Of a DNA stretch of 12,521 nucleotides, positions 1 to 5,288 are shown piece by piece. The stretch is taken from contig JAGCGE010000006.1 of assembly GCA_017649745.1 (NCBI GenBank), positions 1 to 12,521 on the forward strand. Reading direction: 5' to 3'. The DNA is from Clostridiales bacterium (GTDB taxonomy: Bacteria; Bacillota_A; Clostridia; Saccharofermentanales; Saccharofermentanaceae). Each line of letters begins with the position of its first letter. Positions within the stretch are counted from its first letter, which is position 1. A model generated the notes under the pieces. It saw only the letters and a list, made by a program, of their open reading frames with translations. It searched no databases and was not told the origin of the DNA. A program made the translations under genes and the position numbers.

Positions 1-553
1 GCTGATGGAACAAAAGCTGGTACGGGCTTACGATCTGAGTCGATGTCTTATGAAGTTTCTTATCAGTACCGTAGAGATTATAGTCATACTTGATCATCAG
101 TCCCTTAAGGATCGCTTCATAGATAAGATCGATATTCAGGAAAAGCGCAGGATTATCTCCCTTGTTCGCATTACCCAAAGATATCATCTTATTGATGCGA
201 GGCTTAAAGTATATATTCGATAAGCTTCTTAATTTCTCGATAAGATCTTCAGTGTGTTTCTGATTGATGATCCTGTTTCCATATATACTGTCGATAAGGA
301 AATGAAGTTCAGAATCATCGAACAGTCTCTCACCAAGATAGCATCCTTTTCTACATGACCTGATGTCGTATCCGGCTTCCTTAAGATTAGCAAGTTTCTT
401 ACCGATTGCCTTACGCTCCATCTTAATGCCGTACACTTCTTCGAGCTTATCGGCGATCGCAGCCTGGGTCATAGGATGACTCTCATCGCTGTATTTCTCG
501 AGGATGTTATAGATCCTCGTCTGTGATAGCATTTTAGGTTCAATATTAGACAT
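1..553 (-). CDS. WYL-domain transcriptional regulator, C-terminus cut by window edge
   Basis: My translation of the minus strand from the ATG at 553 is open through position 1, giving 184 codons before the window ends. Residues about 9-65 look like a winged helix-turn-helix (QTRIYNILEKY, then MTQAAIADKLEE and RKAIGKKLANLKEAGYDI). Residues about 140-184 resemble the start of a WYL domain: LIYEAILKGLMIKYDYNLYG followed by QIVSPYQLLFHQ, matching the usual 'I..A......I.F.Y......VSPY.L....' pattern. WYL proteins are usually DNA-binding regulators that sense a ligand, often a nucleic acid or nucleotide. The start is supported by AAGGGG eight bases upstream, and this site overlaps the TAA of the preceding FtsK-like gene. 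The 12-base gap implies one operon and probably coupled translation. It may bind the twin inverted repeats upstream of the FtsK-like gene (inference). The family call is fairly secure, but most of the WYL domain is outside the window. Confidence 0.85.
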   Translation of the reverse strand, partial: MSNIEPKMLSQTRIYNILEKYSDESHPMTQAAIADKLEEVYGIKMERKAIGKKLANLKEAGYDIRSCRKGCYLGERLFDDSELHFLIDSIYGNRIINQKHTEDLIEKLRSLSNIYFKPRINKMISLGNANKGDNPALFLNIDLIYEAILKGLMIKYDYNLYGTDKKLHKTSTQIVSPYQLLFHQ

Positions 554-565
554 ACAAACATCCCC

Positions 566-1774
566 TTATCTGGTCATGTTATCTTCCCTTGCCTCCTCGA
601 GTTTCCTTCTCAAAAGCGGAGGTCTTTCCTGATAAAGTTCTTCTTTCTTCTCTCTTATACACTCGGTAACCCTGAGAAGTTCTTCAGGAGATACTTCAAC
701 CCCCTGAACCTTATAAGTGTCCGACGGTGTCGAGTAGATGAGGTCACCCTTTCCGATCAGTTCTATAGCTGTATCGAGACCAAGAATACATTTACTCTCA
801 TCTATATCTTTAACCTTAAACGCAACTCTCGAATCGATCAGATCTTTAAGCTCAGGAACAAGAACTTCATCTGTCAGATCCGTCGTCGCGATAAGGAAAT
901 TGACACCTGCATTCTTACCACGAATGATAAGTTTACTAAGCTTTCCTGTGACATCATCAGATCCGTCACCGAGATAGAATTTAAGATCGGATATAACCAC
1001 CAGGATCCTCGGCATCATCTTTCTTCTCGTAAACCTCGCGCTCCTGTGAAGATCAATAAAGCTTCTGGTCCCATTCTCAAGGTAAAATTCATATCTCTTG
1101 TCGATCTCCTTACTAAGCCAATCAAGCATCTTAATAAAGCCCGCCCTGGTCTTTATCATCGGCTTAGCAAGATGAGGCAGTCCCTCATATACCTTAAGGT
1201 CGCAGATCTTGGAGCCTGCTAAGATCAGTTTAAGATCTGAAGGAGCAAGAGAGCTGATCAAAGATAGAAGAGTCGAATCAATAAAGCCACTGACCTCCTC
1301 AGAACTGCTTCCTCCGACTAACAGATTGTCACAAAGGTTCATTACATAATTTCTGTTAGTTCCTCCGCCCAAAGGGATCGTCATTGAAGAGACCCTGAAT
1401 CTGAAATCATTGAAGAAGTCCTTTATCTTAACAGGTCTGACTTCCTTATTAGCCATCTCGATAGTCATCTCCCTTAGTCGGAAACCATATCTTCTTTCAT
1501 TGATTATCCTTAAATAACTGACGTTCATAGAAGACCTGATCTCATCGATCCTACTCTCGATGATCTCGTAGATATCAGGATCGTTAAAACTCACTCTATA
1601 TTCGGAAAAACCAGGTCCTCCGTAAAACTTAACTACCTTAGCCTTTATTTCCAATTCTTTAAAAACGCGATTAAGATCATCGGAATTCTTCTTCAATTCT
1701 TCATCACTAACATATACTCCGTATGCTGTTCCCTCATCGAGTAGATCAAGCAAACTACGATTATCGTATCTCAA
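566..1774 (-). CDS. FtsK/SpoIIIE-like protein with degenerate Walker motifs (probable pseudo-ATPase)
   Basis: This 402-residue protein aligns by eye along the FtsK alpha-beta motor core. Residues 28-135 match the alpha part (ELEIKAKVVKFYGGPGFSEYRV, then VRPVKIKDFF and MTIPLGGG). Residues 150-365 match the RecA-like part: GLPHLAKPMI 198-207, KRYEFYLENGTRSFIDLH 226-243, GKNAGVNFLIATTDL 286-300, SRVAFKVKDIDESKCILGLD 315-334, GKGDLIY 341-347 and VQGVEVSPEEL 356-366. The nucleotide-binding motifs are broken. Where FtsK has GATGSGKS this has GSSSEEVS (155-162), so lysine is valine. Where FtsK has IIDEL this has VISDL (260-264). There are no N-terminal membrane helices and no gamma winged helix. ATP-driven DNA pumping is therefore unlikely, and a structural or DNA-binding role is inference. 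The start is TTG at 1774, with AAAGGAGG eight bases upstream and no ATG or GTG available upstream in frame. It lies upstream of the WYL gene. Confidence 0.85.
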   Translation of the reverse strand: MRYDNRSLLDLLDEGTAYGVYVSDEELKKNSDDLNRVFKELEIKAKVVKFYGGPGFSEYRVSFNDPDIYEIIESRIDEIRSSMNVSYLRIINERRYGFRLREMTIEMANKEVRPVKIKDFFNDFRFRVSSMTIPLGGGTNRNYVMNLCDNLLVGGSSSEEVSGFIDSTLLSLISSLAPSDLKLILAGSKICDLKVYEGLPHLAKPMIKTRAGFIKMLDWLSKEIDKRYEFYLENGTRSFIDLHRSARFTRRKMMPRILVVISDLKFYLGDGSDDVTGKLSKLIIRGKNAGVNFLIATTDLTDEVLVPELKDLIDSRVAFKVKDIDESKCILGLDTAIELIGKGDLIYSTPSDTYKVQGVEVSPEELLRVTECIREKKEELYQERPPLLRRKLEEAREDNMTR

Positions 1775-1834
1775 GGCAACTACCTCCTTTTCTGCATGTT
1801 CATCTTCATTATGGCCTAAACTGTCGAAATGTTG

Positions 1835-1852
1835 TGTACCAGATTCGGTACA
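1835..1852. promoter_or_regulatory. Operator-like perfect inverted repeat, proximal copy
   Basis: TGTACC, six bases (AGATTC), then GGTACA form a perfect 6-bp inverted repeat. It overlaps the predicted -10 box of the FtsK-like/WYL operon. Its outer flank ACATTACT is shared with the distal copy 49 bp away. The arrangement fits a repressor site. The WYL protein encoded by the same operon is the obvious candidate binder, which is inference. Confidence 0.55.
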
Positions 1853-1879
1853 TTACTGCTATATTCATTATTCTCACAA
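1850..1879 (-). promoter_or_regulatory. Candidate promoter of the FtsK-like/WYL operon
   Basis: On the minus strand TTGTGA (1879-1874), an 18-base spacer and TAATGT (1855-1850) give a moderate sigma-A-type promoter about 75 bases before the TTG start. It lies between the two TGTACC inverted repeats, and the -10 box overlaps the proximal repeat. The match to consensus is modest, and support comes mainly from the geometry of the flanking operators. Confidence 0.4.
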
Positions 1880-1883
1880 GTTA

Positions 1884-1901
1884 TGTACCATTTCTAGGAC
1901 A
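1884..1901. promoter_or_regulatory. Operator-like inverted repeat, distal copy
   Basis: TGTACC, six bases (ATTTCT), then AGGACA form an imperfect copy of the site at 1835-1852. It has the same arm length and spacing and is followed by the same ACATTACT extension. It lies just upstream of the predicted -35 box. Start-to-start distance to the proximal site is 49 bp, so the pair brackets the promoter as in loop-forming or cooperative repression. Confidence 0.5.
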
Positions 1902-1923
1902 TTACTCACAAATTCACAGATTT

Positions 1924-2496
1924 TTAATAAGGGAGGATACATCCGAAATGTATCGTTGCTTTTAACAGGCTGTCATTACCGCTAAGGTGAACGAGCCTGT
2001 CAGATAGAAGTTCCTGAACAGGCGTTCCCGGGATAAGATCACCAAATTCAAAGATCCTTTCTTCCGACTCTATCTTGATCTCTTTCCACTCGTCGATAGT
2101 TCCTTCGAAATACACATCCGTCAAGGAATCACAACCCGCAAAAGTATCTTTGTATATCTTTCCTATCCCTTTTGGTAATGCCAGACGCTGAAGATTCTTG
2201 CATCCCTGAAAACATCCTTCGCTGAGCCTTGTGATATTAGAACTTAACAAGACATCTGTTATGTTCTCATTACCTCTAAATGCATTCTTACCGATCATAG
2301 AAACTCTCTTCACCCTTCCGGTTCTTTCTTCAACATGAGTTGGCGGAACCTTGACAATAGATACCGATTTATCATCAAGCCTGTAAAGTTGAAACGGGAT
2401 CACCCATGTGCATATAGCGCCGGCTTCAAGTGTATATACCAATCCGTTGGTATCCGGTTCCTTCTCGATCCTTTTTAAAAATTCTTTGTATACCAT
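1924..2496 (-). CDS. Small cytoplasmic LRR_5 (BspA-type) leucine-rich-repeat protein under a SAM riboswitch
   Basis: This protein has 190 residues. Residues about 65-127 hold three LRR_5 units: IGKNAFRGNENITDVLL, ITRLSEGCFQGCKNLQRLAL and IGKIYKDTFAGCDSLTDVYF. They are followed by EGTIDEWKEI, a typical LRR_5 ending, and a C-terminal TIHFGC segment. Residues 1-60 form a beta-rich cap with no recognisable family. There is no signal peptide or membrane segment, unlike most BspA surface proteins, so it is probably cytoplasmic and may mediate protein contacts (inference). I chose ATG 2496 because GGAGG lies seven bases upstream; an in-frame ATG at 2514 sits before that ribosome binding site, next to the terminator U-run. 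A SAM riboswitch and terminator end about 20 bases before the start, so expression should fall when SAM is abundant. No terminator is visible after its stop. Its molecular function is not recognised. Confidence 0.8.
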   Translation of the reverse strand: MVYKEFLKRIEKEPDTNGLVYTLEAGAICTWVIPFQLYRLDDKSVSIVKVPPTHVEERTGRVKRVSMIGKNAFRGNENITDVLLSSNITRLSEGCFQGCKNLQRLALPKGIGKIYKDTFAGCDSLTDVYFEGTIDEWKEIKIESEERIFEFGDLIPGTPVQELLSDRLVHLSGNDSLLKATIHFGCILPY

Positions 2497-2515
2497 AGTC
2501 TTACCTCCAAGCATT

Positions 2516-2545
2516 AAAAAAGCATCCGCGGTATCGACGGATGCT
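2516..2545 (-). terminator. Riboswitch-controlled intrinsic terminator (attenuator)
   Basis: On the minus strand AGCATCCG (2545-2538) pairs with CGGATGCT (2528-2521) around a nine-base loop and is followed by six T residues (2521-2516). A competing antiterminator is visible. GAUGGAUG (2562-2555), which includes the 3' strand of aptamer stem P1, can pair with CAUCCGUC (2543-2536) over eight pairs with one G-U. Ligand binding that stabilises P1 would free the terminator, so this is an off-switch. The RBS of the LRR gene follows eight bases later. Confidence 0.85.
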
Positions 2546-2552
2546 CTTTTAA

Positions 2553-2645
2553 TACATCCATCGAATCAAGCATTAGCACCTTACCTATCGGCAGGTTGCT
2601 GTGCGGTCACAGGGCTTGTCCCTCACGCACTCTATATGGAAAATA
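2553..2645 (-). promoter_or_regulatory. SAM riboswitch of the S-box (SAM-I) superfamily
   Basis: The minus-strand RNA carries the S-box core in order: AUAGAGUGCG (junction 1/2 into P2), GUGAGGGAC, AAGCCCUGUGAC (kink-turn side), CAGCAACC, a P3 stem UGCC-GAUA-GGUA with a GNRA-type loop, and AAGGUGCUAAU. P1 is UCCAU (2640-2636) with AUGGA (2561-2557). P2 has a GCG/CGC base, a kink-turn (UGA opposite UGUGAC) and a GGG-ACAA-GCCC tip. The usual P4 hairpin is very short or absent. The tip bases CAAGC can pair with GCUUG (2571-2567) downstream of P3 as a pseudoknot. These traits may place it in the SAM-I/IV variant class rather than classical SAM-I. It precedes a terminator and the LRR protein gene and should repress when SAM is high. 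Confidence 0.9.
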
Positions 2646-2661
2646 TTTATTCTATGCTGAG

Positions 2662-2689
2662 ATAATAACACATATCATGTCCCGAAAAC
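2662..2689 (-). promoter_or_regulatory. Candidate promoter for the riboswitch-LRR transcript
   Basis: TATTAT (2667-2662) preceded by TG plus one base is an extended -10 box. The -35 region (GTTTTC, 2689-2684, 16-base spacer) is a poor match. The start would fall near 2655, about 15 bases before aptamer stem P1, a sensible distance for an S-box leader. It sits after the stop of the DNA glycosylase gene. Confidence 0.4.
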
Positions 2690-2741
2690 GTCCCATGAGA
2701 TCACAGTTTTCAAGTTGATAATGGATTGTTTACAAATATGC

Positions 2742-3224
2742 TCAGATCTTTATTTCAGATTTCCAAGCTTCTACCAATTTATCAAGACTCCAAGCAGCAT
2801 TAGCTGGGCTCGTTGAAGGAAGAACGATCGCATCAATCCCTGTCTTATTTAATATATATCTGTTATACATCTTCTCTGCAGTCTTTCCGTTAACGATGAT
2901 CTTTTTGATCTTGGCGTTATCAGTGATCACTGAGAGGTCATTTGCTTTGACGTTTTTGATACTGGAATCCGATGAACCTTCAATATCACATTCGGCAATA
3001 ACATCCCACATTGCAAGATGATGTGAAAGGATAAGTTTTTTCTTTTCATCAATAGTCGTTGGAACATCCTCATCAAACACTTTAGCTATCATCTTCCAAA
3101 ATCTGTTTTGAGGATGACCGTAGAAAAAGTTTGCTTCCCTGGATTTTACCGACGGAAAACTTCCGAGTATCAACACCTCGGATTCTTCATCAAATAATGG
3201 TGGGATAGGATGAACCTGTTTCAT
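2742..3224 (-). CDS. DNA-deoxyinosine/uracil glycosylase, UDG family 6 (HDG type)
   Basis: This 160-residue protein is a base excision repair enzyme that should remove hypoxanthine, and perhaps uracil, from DNA. Motif 1 is LILGSFPS (18-25), followed by the family 6 hallmark FFYGHPQNRFW (33-43). The Asn of HPQN (N40) corresponds to the residue considered catalytic in characterised HDG enzymes. Motif 2 is LPSTSPANA near residue 140. The length matches this single-domain family. The ATG overlaps the TGA of the HD gene as ATGA, and GAGGA lies six bases upstream, so translation is coupled. It is the last gene of the run that begins with three GNAT genes. The family call is strong, but the exact base preference (hypoxanthine versus uracil) cannot be read from sequence. 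Confidence 0.9.
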   Translation of the reverse strand: MKQVHPIPPLFDEESEVLILGSFPSVKSREANFFYGHPQNRFWKMIAKVFDEDVPTTIDEKKKLILSHHLAMWDVIAECDIEGSSDSSIKNVKANDLSVITDNAKIKKIIVNGKTAEKMYNRYILNKTGIDAIVLPSTSPANAAWSLDKLVEAWKSEIKI

Positions 3225-3802
3225 AGAAGTTCCTCATTAAGTTCTTCAATAAAAGACTCCATAAACTTATGTCTTTCTTCTGCGATCTCAATTGCAGTTT
3301 TAGTATTAAGTTCATCCTTTAAAAGAAGCAATTTGTCGTAGAAATGACTTACGGAATCTTCAATAGATCTTCCGTGTTTTCCACCATAGGAAAAAGTCCT
3401 TGCGATTCCTATCGCACCGATCGCATCAAGCCTGTCAGCATCCTGTACTATCTTACCTTCGATAGTGTCCGGTCGCTTACCTCTGTTCTTACTGAACGAT
3501 ACTGAATTAATGACAGAACAGATCCTTTCTATCGTCTCAGGATCAACTTCATTATCACTTAGAAAAGAACGCGCATTTTCGTTATCTTTTGAATCAAAAA
3601 GTTTATGATCGTCGACATCATGAAGCAATGCTGAAAGTTCAACAACAAAAAGATCACACTCTTCGTTCTGTGCGATCTTTAATGCATTATGATACACGCG
3701 CATCGTATGTTTAAAATCGTGACCGTCACTGTTACCGCTGAACAAGTCATCGACAAATGGTATTGCTTTCTCAACTATCTTTTTCTTATCTGTCATATGC
3801 AT
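3221..3802 (-). CDS. HD-domain metal-dependent phosphohydrolase (YedJ/YpgQ type)
   Basis: This protein has 193 residues from the chosen ATG. It carries HD-superfamily metal-binding motifs: GHDFKHTMRV (27-36), ALLHDVDDHKL (58-68) and VQDADRLDAIGAIGIARTF (119-137), followed by YGG and a long C-terminal helix region. This set matches small soluble YedJ/YpgQ-like HD hydrolases. Some relatives act as Mn-dependent nucleotide pyrophosphatases, so a nucleotide substrate is plausible but not shown. The start is uncertain: ATG 3802 overlaps the preceding TGA as TGATG and suggests reinitiation, another in-frame ATG lies at 3796, and no clear Shine-Dalgarno is present. The 3' end overlaps the glycosylase start by four bases. 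Pairing with a DNA repair glycosylase hints at a nucleotide-pool or base-damage role (inference). Confidence 0.85.
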   Translation of the reverse strand: MHMTDKKKIVEKAIPFVDDLFSGNSDGHDFKHTMRVYHNALKIAQNEECDLFVVELSALLHDVDDHKLFDSKDNENARSFLSDNEVDPETIERICSVINSVSFSKNRGKRPDTIEGKIVQDADRLDAIGAIGIARTFSYGGKHGRSIEDSVSHFYDKLLLLKDELNTKTAIEIAEERHKFMESFIEELNEELL

Positions 3803-4251
3803 CAAAACTTATACTGCATGAAATTTCCATTCTTAACGAAACCGAAATCAGTATACAGAAGAACACCCATATCCGAAGCAGTGATCTGAACCATTCCGCA
3901 GTCCATTTTTCTTGCCTCCTCAACGACTTTTGAAAGTAATTCTTTTGCGATTCCCTTACGACGATAAGAAGGATCAGTAAACATACTTGAAAGGATGCCC
4001 ATCCTGCCTGAAGGACAACTGAAATACGGCGGCTTTTCTACGATAGACATACCGCTTGTTCCGACGATCTTATCACCATCCATAGCCAGCCAGGAAATGA
4101 ATGTTTCATCAGCCATGTGTCTCTTATAATAATCTTTCAATGCAGGTACTATATCTATATCTTCCGTAGCTCCTTCTTCGCGCAACTGACGGATCCTCAT
4201 TTGAATAAAAACATCCACCTGATCTTCAGTTAATCTTTTATAAGTAATCAT
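3802..4251 (-). CDS. GNAT-family N-acetyltransferase (third of three)
   Basis: This 149-residue protein is a single GNAT domain that should transfer acetyl from acetyl-CoA to an amine. The acetyl-CoA loop is RRKGIA (97-102) within FTDPSYRRKGIAKELL, preceded by the beta-4 strand GRMGILSSMF. The final strand ends in LLYTDFGFVKNGNFMQYKF, with the usual aromatic-Gly-Phe motif. The substrate cannot be inferred. ATG 4251 is chosen because GGAG lies six bases upstream; an earlier in-frame TTG at 4263 overlaps that site. The gap from the second GNAT gene is 23 bases, and the stop overlaps the HD gene start, so all are probably one transcript. It is not closely similar to the other two GNAT proteins beyond the fold motifs. 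Confidence 0.88.
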   Translation of the reverse strand: MITYKRLTEDQVDVFIQMRIRQLREEGATEDIDIVPALKDYYKRHMADETFISWLAMDGDKIVGTSGMSIVEKPPYFSCPSGRMGILSSMFTDPSYRRKGIAKELLSKVVEEARKMDCGMVQITASDMGVLLYTDFGFVKNGNFMQYKF

Positions 4252-4274
4252 ATTAATCTCCAATAAATATCATT

Positions 4275-4751
4275 TCAAAATTTGCAGATCATGATATATT
4301 CTTCTTCATTTTCATCAACAATCTCAAACCCGACTTTCTCATACATTTTAACAGCATAATTCGCTTTTTGAACAGCAAGTGATGCTTGCTTATAACCTTC
4401 ATTACGGAGCAGGTCTAACATCCCTCTCATAAGAGAAGTTCCGATCCCTTTTCCGCGGCATTCTTTGTATAGAGATATCGCGAAAGAAGGTGTTTCATCA
4501 TCAACATGTCCGTAGTCATTCATGATGCGTGTCCATGCTGCTCCGACTATCTTGTCGTTAGTTTCTGCCACCAGACAAAGATCACCTTTTCTACTTCCGA
4601 AATCATCTGTATATACACGAAGTTCCGGTTGGTCGATTATGTCTCTTGGAGGAGGTGTAACACCTTCCGGAATAAAGATAGCTTCATATATAAAAGCTCT
4701 AAGAACATCCGCTTCATCATCACGCAATCTTCTTATCAATACATTATCCAT
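4275..4751 (-). CDS. GNAT-family N-acetyltransferase (second of three)
   Basis: This 158-residue GNAT protein begins VLIRRLRDDEADVLRAFIYEAIF. The acetyl-CoA binding loop is CRGKGIG (98-104), a textbook R/Q-x-x-G-x-G/A motif, followed by TSLMRGMLDLLRNEGY. The C-terminal part has AVKMYEKVGFEIVDENEEEYIMICKF. The phrase GVTPPPRDIIDQPELRVYTDDFG (29-51) and WTRIMNDYGHVDDETPS are features of a recurring Firmicutes GNAT subgroup of unknown substrate. AAAGGA lies ahead of the ATG at a suitable distance. It has 23-base gaps to both neighbours, consistent with an operon. Acylation of a small molecule or a protein terminus are both possible. Confidence 0.88.
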   Translation of the reverse strand: MDNVLIRRLRDDEADVLRAFIYEAIFIPEGVTPPPRDIIDQPELRVYTDDFGSRKGDLCLVAETNDKIVGAAWTRIMNDYGHVDDETPSFAISLYKECRGKGIGTSLMRGMLDLLRNEGYKQASLAVQKANYAVKMYEKVGFEIVDENEEEYIMICKF

Positions 4752-4774
4752 TTCACTTTTCCTTTGATCAAAAG

Positions 4775-5212
4775 TTATAACAATTTCTGATTGAATGCAG
4801 TCTTATCACTACTGCTATAACCGGCATTCTCATAGAACTTTAATGTAGTAGGCTTCTTGGAGCCTGTCATGAGCATCATCTTATAACAGTTATTGGCAGC
4901 TGCAATTTCCTTAGCATAATTAAGGCAACCAGTTGCATATCCTTTGTTCCTGTAATCACCGTGTGTAACAACGTTTTCGATAAGAACATAAGGACGAACA
5001 CCGTGCGTCAGATTAGGTACGACAAGACACGTGCATGAAGATACGATCTTCCCGTCTTCCTCACATACGATGAGGTGATAATATGGATCATTTAGTATAT
5101 GTTCCCAGACGTGTTCCAAATGCTTATCGTGATTAGGGATCTCTGTTTCATGAAGATATAAATATAGTTCCAATAATCCTTCAAGGTCTTCTCTTTTTAC
5201 TTCTCTTATCAT
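4775..5212 (-). CDS. GNAT-family N-acetyltransferase (first of three)
   Basis: This 145-residue single-domain GNAT protein has beta-4 VLIENVVTHGDYRNKGYA (76-93) carrying the acetyl-CoA loop RNKGYA, then a helix rich in CLNYAKEIAAANN. It ends with the characteristic strand MMLMTGSKKPTTLKFYENAGY. This resembles a widespread subgroup annotated only as GNAT, with no assigned substrate. GAGGA lies seven bases before the ATG. The gene starts only 13 bases after the U-run of the terminator behind the GH43 gene. Transcription must therefore come from readthrough or from a promoter inside the 3' end of the GH43 gene; no intergenic promoter has room. It heads the five-gene run 5212-2742. Confidence 0.88.
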   Translation of the reverse strand: MIREVKREDLEGLLELYLYLHETEIPNHDKHLEHVWEHILNDPYYHLIVCEEDGKIVSSCTCLVVPNLTHGVRPYVLIENVVTHGDYRNKGYATGCLNYAKEIAAANNCYKMMLMTGSKKPTTLKFYENAGYSSSDKTAFNQKLL

Positions 5213-5225
5213 TTAAATTTCCTCT

Positions 5226-5259
5226 AAAAAAACATACTCCGGTACGAGTGTACCGGAGT
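5226..5259 (-). terminator. Strong intrinsic terminator after the GH43 gene
   Basis: ACTCCGGTAC (5259-5250) and GTACCGGAGT (5245-5236) form a perfect 10-bp stem with a four-base loop, followed on the minus strand by AT, G and seven T (5232-5226). It works in the minus direction, because on the plus strand no T-run follows the stem directly. It separates the GH43 gene from the GNAT run, and its U-run almost abuts the next Shine-Dalgarno. Confidence 0.9.
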
Positions 5260-5288
5260 AATGAAAGTTTACTTTTTTAAGTCTTAGA

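Noticed and set aside
5..223. Plus-strand open frame of 72 codons at the left edge
   Set aside because: It lies fully antisense to the WYL regulator gene, has no ribosome binding site and no recognisable family.
566..1774. The FtsK-like gene as a frameshifted pseudogene
   Set aside because: The frame is intact over 402 codons, has a strong ribosome binding site, and conserved FtsK motifs continue to the end; only the nucleotide-binding residues differ.
2408..2665. Plus-strand open frame of 85 codons across the LRR start and riboswitch
   Set aside because: It runs antisense to a conserved structured RNA and the LRR coding start, and its translation resembles no protein.
3802..5212. The three GNAT genes as a recent tandem duplication
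   Set aside because: The proteins differ in length and nearly all residues outside the acetyl-CoA loop, so they are not recent copies.
5236..5259. GGTAC/GTACC palindrome as a third copy of the TGTACC operator
   Set aside because: The arms are in the opposite order, the spacer is four bases, the stem extends to ten pairs and a T-run follows, so it is a terminator.
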